Source: Atriophallophorus winterbourni | Taxonomy: Eukaryota > Platyhelminthes > Trematoda > Plagiorchiida > Microphallidae | Direction of reading: 5' to 3' | Assembly (NCBI GenBank): GCA_013407085.1 | Contig: JACCGJ010013253.1 | Coordinates: 1-64,000, forward strand | DNA length: 64,000 nt | Part shown: positions 53,699 through 64,000 of the stretch, piece after piece | Numbering within the stretch: the stretch's first letter is position 1 | Layout: every line of letters starts with the position of its first letter | The notes under the pieces: generated by a model | Databases searched by the model: none | What the model was told of the DNA's origin: nothing | Seen by the model: only the letters and a program-made list of their open reading frames with translations | Program-made: the position numbers and the translations under genes

Positions 53699-54292
53699 TT
53701 TGCAGTTAATTAAACAGTCCAGCTTATAAGTCTAATTTAGTGCGATTGCCTGTAGTTGCATTCGAATGCTTCCTAAGTCTACGTTTGTATATGAACACGT
53801 TGTGTTAAAAGCTGTTCGTTTCCGTCCTGATAGAATGGCGATTTGAAATCCGTCAGAGGCCATATTTACCAAGGATTGATTACTAACCAGATTGCACATT
53901 CAAGCTGCAGTTGATTCACTTCATTTCACTCCAATTCATTCCACTGCATTTCGGTGAACCAAAATATGCTGTGTGGCCAGATGAATACGAGCAAATTGGG
54001 ATTTATCGTGATTTTCCCATATTGGATCTACGCGTGCAACTCTGTTAATACTCTTCAAGTCCTCAAAGGGATTAACGTCATCGGAAAGATCTTATTCTTC
54101 GCCGTCGACTGGTCATACTTTCAACATCGTGCGATCAACTACCGAAGAGTATCACCGGATTAAATTCTGATTTTGCTCTTTTTCGTGAACACTGAATTTT
54201 TTGTCGCGCACACTATATTCATCATCGATCGCTCGACAGAGCCAATGCTTGTGCACAAACCACTGAACAGTGCTGCTCATAACCCTGACCGG
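53699..54292. other. Probable 5' region of the CR1-like element, boundary not fixed
   Basis: An open frame upstream of ORF1 (53,954-54,163) is unassigned. The element's 5' end lies somewhere here; there is no second copy in the window to fix it. Confidence 0.35.
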
Positions 54293-55543
54293 ATGACCCC
54301 GAAACGAAAACAAAGCGCACCGGGCTGCATGTGTGCGGTTTGCCGAAAGTCGGTAAGTCCTAAGGCAAAGTCTGTCACGTGTTACGATTGTTTGTCGAAA
54401 GTTCATGCTAAATGCGACAAATCGCTGACCTCGGATTTAGTATCGATTATTAATGGAGATAATTGCCCTGGTGTTTGTTATGTTTGTCTGGTTTGCAAGG
54501 CCAAATCAACACCGTCAGCCTCGGCGACGAAAACCCCTGAATATGATATTGAGACGCGTCTAAATAGAATGGAATCCAGTATACAAAAACTAAATGAACT
54601 GATAATAAACGTCATAAGGACACCATCGTTACCCGTCGTTACTGCCGAAGAGCCGGTAGATAATCCATCATACTCAACTTTACCACCAAACCTATCAATG
54701 GAAAAGGTTGAATTCTTGCAGCACAGCACCCAGCAGAGTGTTAAAAGCGTCTTAAAGCCGTAAACGTTCACATCGAAGGCCCCATTAGCGAAAGTTGTCT
54801 CGAAAGGAATTTCTCTTAGTGATATCTGCACCAACGTGCCAGAGTCGACTGAGACATCAGAATGATTTGGCTGAATGGTTGAAACTGTGCACTCGCATGA
54901 ATCTCAAAGCGATCCACCCGGTTTCGTTGATTCGCTTGAGTCGTCCTCCCAAGATAAGCCGCGGTTGCTCAAGGTAGTAGTGCAAAATGAGAAGGACTTA
55001 GAAGTTGTAATTCTGTCGACATACTTGCTACGAGACGGCATGGAAAATACATCTCGTGTATTTGTTGATGTGCCCTGGTCGGAACGGGCAAAATCGCCAC
55101 CGAAAGGTAACCCAAATAAAGCAAACGATCGCAACAAGCGCACCCTTATTCTCCTAAATGTCCTAGAAGGTGCCACCGATTCAGATACAAAGTGTAAATC
55201 CAACCACGACCTACAACAGTGGAGATTTATCAGTAATGCTATCCAAACCACCAATGTAACGGTTATCGATACGTTCCGAATCCCAAAGTCATCGAATTAC
55301 GAAGGTAATGGTCCACGACCCCTTAAACTGACACTTTTGACCACCACTATGGTGAACACCGTGCCTAACAACTGGAAACAGTATCGATACAAAGTTCCAC
55401 GAGAGATCAAAATTGTCAGTAAACACCTGAAAACCTGCTCTATCGTGGAAGTTGCCGGACCTGTTGGTACTGAGCACAGTGATGCCGGGACTCCTGCTCC
55501 AAAAAACGGATGTCGACCGACTCTATCGGAGTCGGTGATGTAA
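54293..55543 (+). pseudogene. CR1-like ORF1, two compensating frame changes
   Basis: Starts MTPKRKQSAPG. The N-terminus has a PHD-like Cys/His array (CMCAVCRKSV, CYDCLSKVHAKCDK, CYVCLVCK), then a coiled-coil-like part (RLNRMESSIQKLNELI). The frame hits a stop at 54,763; homology moves to another frame (LAEWLKLCTRMNLKAIHPVS, 54,795-54,965) and back (KPRLLKVVVQNEKDLEVV, FVDVPWSERAKSP) to the stop at 55,543. ORF1 proteins chaperone element RNA. ORF2 begins 34 nt before its end. Confidence 0.75.
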
Positions 55544-58424
55544 TATACCCATTAACACGAGGCCCACCATCTTTGACACGTACTCAACTTACCTGCTCAA
55601 ATACTCATCATCCAACACTTTTATCAAGATCTACCATCAAATGTTTATACACCAACGCACAATGCTTGATAAATAAGTTACCCGAACTAATCGAGCTTCG
55701 TCAAAAATATTCACCACTCCTGATAGCCGTAACGGAAACTTGGTTCAATCAGCAATTAGTTGAGGAGGAAATTTCCATTCCAAACATGTTTCTTTTTCAT
55801 CGTACTCGAATGGATCGTGGAGGAGGAGGTGTTGCTATTTACTATGATCAACACCTCACGTTCAGAGAAATCACGGATAATGATTTGATACTGGAAGATA
55901 CACTTTGGTGTTCACTTGAATTAGCAACAGGTGAAAACTGTGTTGTTGGTGTGATTTACCGACCACCGTCAGTAGACGAAGCATACAATGCTAGTTTAAT
56001 TGAGAAAACTCAGCTGGTTGTTTCCAGATATCAAAACAACTTCCTGATCATAGGTGACTTCAATCTCCCGAATTTACTAATAAGCGAGATTCCACCGGTG
56101 AACTCTCTTGATCATCTCTTCTACAAAATGTTCAACGAAATTCCTTTATTCAACCACATCTCAAGCAGCACTCGCTTCAGAGGCACAAACACACCGTCCA
56201 TTCTCGATCTTGTTTTGACTAGCGAGGAAAATGTCATCGAGGATATCCGATATGAAGCACCTCTTGGAAAGAGTGATCATGTAGTCATTGTTTTCGACTA
56301 TATATCTGAAGCGATAAGAGCAAGTGATGCTCAGAAGTTGATAAGAAAAATCGATACGGTTGCATTATCAATGTCTCTTCAAGAAGTCACCGACTGGGCA
56401 CCGATTAGCACTGATTTCGAACAATGCTGGTCATCGATACTTCAGAAAATCAACCGAAAAATAGAACTCCACTCAAAATATGTTTCAAAACAACTGAAAA
56501 AAGGATTCAAATTCGTGATCCGGAGTCGAACACGGAAATGGATAAAGGTGAGAAACTGTGCGTGGAGAAGCCACATACTGCATTCAACACCTGAATCTTG
56601 GGAATCTTACCGTTTGTTGAGAAACAAAGTTACTAAACTTGTCCAGGAGGATAAAGAAAAGTATCAAATGAATCTGATGGATAAAATTGAACGAAATCCG
56701 AAGCTCCTCTTCCAGATCGTAAACAGAAAGGCCATGGTAAAGCCAGGTGTTTCCGCTTTACTTACTACGACTGGAACTACATCCACAGCTCTCGAAGCTG
56801 CTAACGAACTCGCTCAATTTTACTCTAGAGTGTTCTACCCTAACGAGCGCGTATCCTACGATATTCCTGCATTCAGATCGCAGAATACAATACACGAAAT
56901 CGTTGTGAAACCCGAGAGTGTCCTGGTAAAGCTACGCGGGTTAAATACAAAAAAATCCCCGGGTGCTGATGAAATAACACCATTCATCCTAAAGCAATGC
57001 GCCCATGCTCTATTCTCACCACTCTCTGACCTTTTCAACCTGTCCTTGAGTTGTAGCACGGTTGCTAATGACTGGAAATGTGGACTAATCACTCCGATAT
57101 ACAAAGGAGGGAACCGATCTGATGTGTCTAACTACAGACCAGTCACGTTGTTGCCAGTGGTCTCTAAAGTTCTCGAACGACTTGTGGCCGACGAACTTAT
57201 CAAACACTTGGAACAAAATAAGCTTCTTTCCATCGCACAGCACGGATTCAGGACAAGACACTCCTGTCTCACCAATCTTCTCATAACTCTTGATAATTGG
57301 ACTCGAGCCGTGGACGATGGATGCCCTATCCATGCTTGTTACTTGGACATGTCTAAAGCTTTTAATCGTGTTAACCACAGCATACTGCTACAAAAATTGG
57401 AGCAGCTCGGGGTATGCGGCAGACTATTGGCCTGGATAAAGGATACTTGACTGGTAGAGTTATAAGGGTTAGAGTTGATGGGGCACTATCCAGCCCAGTA
57501 GAAGTTACAAGTGGCGTACCTCAAGGCTCAGTCTTGGGGCCAATACTCTTCCTCGTGTACGCGAATGATATACCCGAAATCGTACGCAGAAAAATCATTT
57601 TATTTGCGGATGACATCAAAGTCTGGACTAGCATACGCACCATAGAAGATTGCCAAATTCTCCAAAAAGATCTCGAAGCACTTCATAATTGGTCCTTGCG
57701 GAACTGCTTACCATTCAACATCCAAAAATGTAAAATGTTGAACGTCGGTAAATCATTCGAATTCACATACTCTCTGGGATCTCAGCAACTTTCATGGGTT
57801 ACTGAAGAGAAAGACCTGGGCGTGTGGATTAGCAGTAACCTGAAGTCTTCACGGCACTGTTCTGTTGTATACAAAAAGTCCTGCCAAATCTTAGCATTGC
57901 TCAGAAGGATCTTTGGTCGTTTCTCAAAGCAGATACTCCCACGTATAATTAACACCTATATCAGACCAACAATGGAGTATGCTGTTCAAGCATGGTCCCC
58001 ATGGTTACAAAAGGACATGACCTTGCTGCAACGGGTATACCACCGCGCTACAAAACTGGTGACCGGGCTATACAACAGGCCATACGAGGAGCGGATTGCA
58101 ACACTAAACCTCTTTGACTTTTCGTACCGTCGTCTCAGGGGTGACTTGATCCTGCTTTTCAACATTCTGCATACAGTGGATCACCCACTTGAACACCTGT
58201 TTCATCGGCAAGAAGCACGTGGTAGCAGATCGCATGGATACAAGTTAATTATTCCACACTCCAGATCAAATTGTCGAAGGTTTTTCTTTGCTGTCAGAGT
58301 CTGTTTTCTATGGAACTCCCTGCCCCCACATATCATTTGCGCAACAAGCCTGAACATGTTCAAGGCTGAACTTGACAAGTATATGTTGACCAAACCCAAC
58401 CTTGCACCTGAATACACGTGCTGA
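55510..58424 (+). pseudogene. CR1-like ORF2: AP endonuclease and reverse transcriptase, one frameshift
   Basis: Endonuclease, about residues 35-260: CLYTNAQCLINKLPEL, LIAVTETWF, GGGGVAIYY, GVIYRPPSV, IIGDFNLPN, SILDLVLTS, SDHVVIVFDY. RT: LNTKKSPGADEITPFILKQC, ITPIYKGGNRSD, AQHGFRTRHSC, YLDMSKAFNRVNH; one missing T near 57,443 shifts the frame, then VTSGVPQGSVLGPILF, FADDIKVW and MEYAVQAWSPWLQKDM to the stop at 58,424. The enzyme nicks target DNA and reverse-transcribes the element RNA there. One lesion only, so recently active. Confidence 0.85.
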
Positions 58425-58989
58425 CTTTCCATGTGTATAAAACATTTGTGTTGTTTTTATGAATTCCCTATATTTTCAATCTGTGGTTATTGTAAAGTAT
58501 TTACTTTTTGGACCATTAGAACTTTGAATTACTTTGAATTACTTTGAATACTAATCCGAATGTTTCTAACTGAGAAATTCCGACAGCCGGACACCCATTT
58601 GAAGTGGTGGGTGCTTAAGCTTTGAGTAAAAACTAACTTGCATACGACATACTTTCGATACCACGTATGATATCTGCAACAACTTTTATAATAAGTGCAA
58701 AAATTGACAAGTAACGGTTTTCAAGAATAAATTAACACACTACATAAAATGAAATATACTTATTCTCCTCTAACTTCAAAAAACGCAGACAAACGCATTG
58801 TACTATTCCCTAGTTATATAAACGTTTGAGGTGATTCATTCAAAACGCAAGGCCAATGTTTTCGTGATAAGAAGACAAGCTACTCACATCCCACATCAAT
58901 ATGTATTTATAATCACTGTTGTTGGCCTCCTTCGGTTGATTGAGACAATGGACGTACATTACAACCGCGTGATCATTCATGCTGCACAG

Positions 58990-59215
58990 CTTTTCGAATG
59001 AGGAACAATATCTCCCTCAACGCTCACAACGATAAGCAGAACTCGTTCGATGGGCGTCAGTTGCACGCCGGTGGAGTGGTCTGCGTTCAGCAGCCTAGAG
59101 CTGTATCTGCTCCTCACCAGCTTTCAGACGACGCTTTACAAGATGCATACAATGTGTGCGGTCAAGATCAAGCTCTTCCGAACTTGCGTGGTCAATGTCA
59201 AGAGCTTTAATATTA
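58990..59215 (-). mobile_element. Non-LTR ORF C-terminal relic
   Basis: Minus strand KALDIDHASSEELDLDRTHC and KRRLKAGEEQIQL parallel KALGIGLTSWEELAPNRLLW and KRRMRAGDERIQL at 61.93-62.06 kb. It is decayed. Confidence 0.55.
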
Positions 59216-59451
59216 CGTTTTCGAACTTATTTTTACCGCAAATCGGTCTATCCGATGGTTGACTCCCTGATTTTAACTAATCATAGAGTAGATCTTTCGG
59301 AATACGTCTGTTTTGATTGTTTAGGAGTGTCCATGCCACCGTAGATAGCGCTGTCACACTAGGGTAAACAACAATTAGCTTCCTAAATTTCTCAATTTTC
59401 ATTAGTGCCCAAAATTATATAATCGGAACGATTTATCAAGAGGCTATACAT

Positions 59452-60485
59452 TCAATTCAATTCGATTCCATTTTAATGGTGTCAAAAGCATATAGCTTTA
59501 CAAAAAACCACAGAATAATATAGGAACTGCGAATAATACAACAAGCAAGAATGGGATTTGGTTGCTTACCCAGCAGTTCAAGAATCAGGTTAAAATCCAA
59601 AGGGCAGACACTGTTTTCGATTGTTGGGATGACAAATGTAGATGCATGGTGTTCAGACGTATAGTTTTCATCAATGCACGGGTTTATGGTCAAAAAGGCA
59701 TCAAGACTTCTCGTGAAAATCTGCTGATTTGTTGAATTTACACCAGAATGTGGTAGATTGTTCCAAATGAAGCAAATTCACACGGCAAAAAATGTCGTCT
59801 ACAGTTGAGTTGTGAGTGAGGGACAGTTAGAATAAATCTGTGAGCTCTTGTCTTATGAGAGCTCCGTAGATCAAACAAGCATTGTAGAGAGTGATTTTTG
59901 GTATTCAAAATATTGTAAACCAAAATCAAATCGCCTCAGAGACGACGGCGAGGATAATCGAATAAATTCAGGGTTTTGCTTTGCTCGTTGTATGGTTTCC
60001 GGCTGAGTCCGGTGACAAGTTTCGTAGCTCGATGATATATTCTTTGTAAAGTCGCAACATCTTTTTCAAGCCATGGCGAACATGCTTGAACTGCATATTC
60101 CATCGTGGGTCTTATGTACGTATTTATAATGCAGGGAATTGTCTGTTTTTAGAACCCACCGAAAATTCTCTTTAGGAGTGACAATTTCTGTGATGCTCTC
60201 CGATAGACAGAATTGCAGTGGCTTGATATTCCTAAGGTCCTTTTGTTCCATGGTCTACGAGAGGCTGTGTGTACCAAGAAAATACTGGAACTCCAAATAT
60301 TTTCCAAGGTTTAACATGTGACACTTTTGAAAATTGAAAAATAGGCGATTATTTAGGGAACAAACCTGGAGGTTGTATAGATACTTCTGGAGAAGTTAGC
60401 AGTCTTACGGCTTCTTTATCCTCGACCAGACTTTTATATCGTCCTCCAACAGTACAATCTTACATTTGATGAGAGCTGGTATGTC
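59452..60485 (-). mobile_element. CR1-like retrotransposon 3' half, decayed (sister of 46.2-47.2 kb)
   Basis: Minus strand from an eroded NDIPALI block at about 60,480 through KVWSRI-like sequence, then LVYNILNTKNHSLQCLFDLR (59,929-59,738) and the shared 3' UTR (CATGCATC, GAAAACAGT, CCACAGAATAATAT on plus) to an AATTG/AATCG-type tail at 59,452-59,465. Frameshifts and stops. Confidence 0.75.
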
Positions 60486-61679
60486 ATCGGCATTCACATT
60501 TCATTCAGTAATGACATTGGGAACTGACTCTCCGATAGATAGGAAAACGCTGATCACAAAATCTTACAACTTGCCTCAACCCGAAGACAAAATCCAGTTG
60601 ATATATACCTATGTTGGATGTTTCCGGGGAAAACCTTCGCTGAAAGACCATGACTATCGACAAAAAACCCAGATCACCAGACGGTGATCTCAGAATAGGA
60701 AACCTCTGCGCAAATGCTGATAATATCGAACTTTCATGATGCTTTGTAATATGACGTGCAAGTTTGCTGTTTATTTTGGAATGGGAGAGCATATAAATAC
60801 GGGATGTTTTGTGCTTGCGACTACTCTTCATTATCGAATCCTTCAAAATATTGACATAGATGAACTCGAGGTTACACCAGGCAGGCACTGCACTGGAGTT
60901 TCACTCTTGTTAACTTTCAACAGCAGCGTATATCAATGGCTTAGAAATAGACTCGAAACCGCCTTAATCAAAAAGTAATCATACGCCTTACAGCATATGC
61001 TACCGAGTGCCGTCTGTCAATTCGAAATAGGCATTTAGGAATCTTATACAAGACTGACAAATATGGGTAGCGTTGTATGGGCAACCAGTGGAGTAGAAGG
61101 CAGCAACATCTGTTGTGGTTGTCCAACCGGCCCGAATTCCTTTTCAGATCATCCCGTCAAATAGTCTAAGGTAATACCAACTGATTCCGAACAACAATGT
61201 TTACGCGATGCAAAATATTTGTTTTTCACGTTTGTGACTACTCATGAGTACCAACTTACTCGAAATATTAGCAAAATTGGTTGATGTATACATCCAAAGC
61301 ACTGCACTCGAAAATATTTTTAGCGCTGTTCATGATTTGATCTTCGTATTATATTTGACTACTTGTTGAATATTAGTAACTGAATGAAATAAATATTGCA
61401 TTGAGTCATGTTGTCATTTTTCGTGAATTCAATCGGATTATTTAATTTGCATTGAGCCAAGTGAAGGTTACTCTGTCACTTCTATCTCACACTAAAATAT
61501 TTCTATTTCCCTGTTATTTTGTGCATTAAGCAAATTGCATATACTTATTAACAGCGGGAAGACTTACAGCCGGAGTGTGTGAGCGAAATCCAGTATGTAA
61601 AGATGGACGCTATCCTGATTAACCGATGAATAATTGACACGTTGGAATAGAAAAACCTCTATCAAGATTAAACCTCGAT
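60486..61679. other. Unassigned DNA
   Basis: Short open frames at 60,466-60,978 on both strands do not match anything I know. No repeat recognised. Confidence 0.35.
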
Positions 61680-62275
61680 TATTTGTGATTAACTATTACA
61701 ACACACGCAGTTTCGATCGAACTGTACGTATTCGATTACCATCGCGTTACGAGTTCTAATCTGTAGTGAGTTGATATCAGGAACTGGACTATTGGTCAAA
61801 CCGTACTTGCGATACAAAGACGTTTGTAAAACAAATGTGATAGCTTTTGACATTAACCTCACGATTTGGGAAAAACATACTCTCGACTGATCAGTTTGAA
61901 TGCCGTAACGTGTCATCTGCAAGCCAGGGAAGAGCAAATGAAATATGAAAGCTCTTGGCATTGGCCTCACGAGTTGGGAAGAACTTGCTCCTAACCGCTT
62001 ACTTTGGAGGCATTGTGTAAAGCGTCGTATGCGAGCCGGGGATGAGCGGATACAGCTCTCAGCTGCTGATAGTAGATCATACCATCAGCACTCAACTGAC
62101 GCTGATTGACCGGCTACTGTCAATCGCTGTGAGCGCTGCGGGTGAGATTGTCACTCTCGAATCTGACTGTTTAGTCATTCTAAAATCTACGGAGCATGAC
62201 AACCTCATGCTTCTGTGAAGTAGATCCATGTTCGATATCGACCGGACGAAGCCAACAACTTGTGGATGGCTCATA
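61680..62275 (+). mobile_element. Non-LTR retrotransposon C-terminal relic with zinc-finger end
   Basis: Plus strand with stops: KALGIGLTSWEELAPNRLLW, RRMRAGDERIQLSAADSRSY, then NRCERCG and, after a frame slip, DCHSRI. A tail of the type CxxCGRxCHSRIGLxSHxxxH is typical of some LINE polyproteins. A similar WEK-type segment occurs just before, at about 61,840. Confidence 0.55.
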
Positions 62276-62279
62276 GTCG

Positions 62280-62745
62280 AAGTAAATCGATGTCACTAAT
62301 GGTGTTCCGCAAAGATCCGTGCTTGAACCAATACAGTTTATTCTCTATATGAAAAAATTCACTACACTAGATGATGGGAAGTTAATTATGTTTAATGATG
62401 TTTAACCTATTTCAGCGATCGTCATATCTTCATCAGCCCTCTAATTTTCACAATACCAACATTTCTTCTATATGCCAACTACGTACCTGGATGTGTATAT
62501 GATGTCAACTTGACGTGATATTCAAAGAAATATTCGATCTTATTCGCGCAATTGTGGCCATCTTAGCATGGAAACGATCCTGCTGTTAAACATACTGGAT
62601 GAAGTTCTTCATCCACTTAAACACCTGTGGTATCAGCTAGAAGCACGCGATAGCAGATCTCACTGGTACTAGTTAACTATACCACACTCAAGATCTCATT
62701 GTCGAAGGGTTTTCTTTGCTCTTTGAGGTTGTTTTTATATGTGAT
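62280..62745 (+). mobile_element. CR1-like RT relics
   Basis: VDVTNGVPQRSVLEPIQFIL (62,290-62,350) matches the VTSGVPQGSVLGPILF block. HPLKHLWYQLEARDSRSHWY and IPHSRSHCRRVFFAL (62,610-62,730) match the tail of ORF2 at 58.2 kb. The part between is deleted. Confidence 0.7.
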
Positions 62746-64000
62746 AAACGCTATACTACTTTGTAGCTCATGAAAGTTCTATCCTTATTATGTGTATGTC
62801 GACCATAGATGTACCCCACAAACGCATGGATATTTGAGGATATACAGAGTCTCACATGACTAACGAGTCCAATCAGACGAAACAATATCTCCCAAAGCGT
62901 TCGTTGCGATGGGCAATAATCGGCCAATCGACGCCATTTGCACGTTGTCGAGGTGAATTACGTTCAGCACCCGTGACCAGTGCCTGCACTTCCATAGTTT
63001 GAAGATGACATTTCGCACAGCGTCACCAGAAAGAGCGGCCAAGAAAGGTTCATCGCAAGTCAAAGGTTCAATGTAACAACGACAACGTCTTTCAAACGCA
63101 AGTGCTGTATGCTCAAAAGTCAACTCAAGAATAGAATTTATCTTTGGGAATACGACCGTTTTACATACTATAGTTATGAATCTACTAGCGTAGGTAGTGC
63201 AGTCCTAGTAGGTTGTACATGATCAGTATAGAGGCTTCTGAATCACTTCGGCATTTGTTGCATTGCCTATCTATGGTATGTTCAAGATATGCGGATGGTT
63301 CGTGAAGAGGAAGTAATCAGCTACTCTGTGTGCGCTCTATTATTATCTCGTGTGTAGTATGCTTTTCATATTAGCGCGAAATACAGCGGAATGACTTTCA
63401 AATTTCGAGCATTTATTATGATTGATCAAAATAACCAACACTACAGTGCTCATTAACTGTTTAATGAAACATTTTCACTTTAGATCGATAAAGTGATGTT
63501 GCTGGTCACATAATTACAACAAGTTAATTTACAGGCGATCTAAGATCACCTAGCCATTATTGGCGCAGTTCACATCCATGGTATACGAGATAACAATGCT
63601 GCTAAATGGAATTAACACCGCCAGACGTGCATGCAATTTACAAAGTAAGTTGCAGACAAGCTGCCAGACAATCAGATTCCCAAAATACATAAAGTTTTAA
63701 AGTGTTGTGGATGAAAATGGTTTATGTTCGCGATATATATCCATGGCAAACATTAGCCAAGTTTGGATGAACACTAGCAATTGAAACAAATTGTGAGCTA
63801 TGCCACATTTTCATGATCCATTACACTGGAAAACTAAAACCGGGAGTAAAAACATAATGCTTTCCTTTATTCGATCACGTGTTCTTCTATTTTTATTGAA
63901 TTATTTTTACATTATTGGTCGATCTCATTCTAACGAGAGTAAAGATCACGCAGTAGTGTAAGGAATCAAGTGCAGTTAATTTTGTGGCAAAATGTCGAAA
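62746..64000. other. Unassigned DNA to the window end
   Basis: An 87-codon minus-strand open frame at 62,860-63,123 (LWKCRHWSRVLNVIHLDNVQ) looks protein-like and may be an old element relic. Nothing else recognised. Confidence 0.35.

Larger units (their letters stand above)
54293..58555 (+). mobile_element. Nearly complete CR1-like non-LTR retrotransposon
   Basis: ORF1 (54,293-55,543, two internal frame changes), ORF2 (55,510-58,424, one lost base) and a 3' UTR ending in a short ATTACTTTGA repeat at about 58,525-58,550. It is the most intact non-LTR element in the window and a useful reference for all relics. Confidence 0.85.

Noticed and set aside
57414..57450. Programmed frameshift or separate ORF3 in the 54-58 kb CR1 element
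   Set aside because: RT motifs continue directly across the point with one missing base; related relics show one continuous RT, so this is a lesion.
62850..62890. Possible plus-strand hammerhead (CUAACGA, GUC/GAC helix, GAAAC)
   Set aside because: The invariant G5 is A and no convincing helix I or III could be found; treated as chance or a long-dead relic.

Overview
This window is AT-rich eukaryotic genomic DNA, most likely from a parasitic flatworm (digenean trematode). The evidence is indirect: a multi-exon, intron-rich matrix metalloproteinase gene, Gypsy elements with the CsRn1/Boudicca-type CHCC Gag knuckle, CR1-like non-LTR elements with a Cys/His-rich ORF1, and Penelope-like elements (PLEs) carrying hammerhead ribozymes. 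About two thirds of the window is transposable-element debris. I saw no tRNA, rRNA, CRISPR array or prokaryote-type gene.

Layout. 1-1.6 kb: tandem, decayed PLE copies (minus strand), one interrupted by the 3' end of a non-LTR element and folded back on itself. 1.6-5.6 kb: no recognisable gene. 5.6-6.73 kb: a duplicated block holding a broken exon that resembles WDR19/IFT144; its sister lies at 52.5-53.7 kb. 6.73-15.15 kb: one full-length PLE on the minus strand, with both pseudo-LTRs, split by a nest of two CsRn1-type Gypsy elements (9.0-14.2 kb), which is itself split by a 640-bp CR1 fragment with a TAGAT target duplication. 15.15-22.05 kb: two CR1 copies sharing the same 5' end, each fused at its 3' side to a 5'-truncated PLE. 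22.3-28.35 kb: a large inverted repeat (arms of about 2.5-2.9 kb). Its spacer holds a two-unit 257-bp tandem repeat, each unit with a canonical hammerhead on the minus strand (retrozyme-like). 28.4-41.6 kb: the matrix metalloproteinase gene on the minus strand. Five exons (41,485 down to 34,240) join in one open frame of 285 codons with cysteine switch, zinc site and Met-turn, followed by two Thr/Pro-rich hinge exons; the C-terminus is unresolved. 41.6-54 kb: LINE and Gypsy relics, plus a duplicate of the metalloproteinase 5' region that lacks exon 1 and the TATA box. 54.3-58.55 kb: a nearly complete CR1-like element. 58.6-64 kb: more LINE relics and unassigned DNA.

The strongest points for follow-up are the hammerheads of two architectures (five in PLE pseudo-LTRs, two in the tandem repeat at the palindrome centre), the three-level nested insertion, the paired LINE-PLE fusions, and the mosaic duplication that combines metalloproteinase and WDR19-like pieces. 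The metalloproteinase is the only gene here that looks functional. All boundaries given as round numbers are by-eye alignments within the window.
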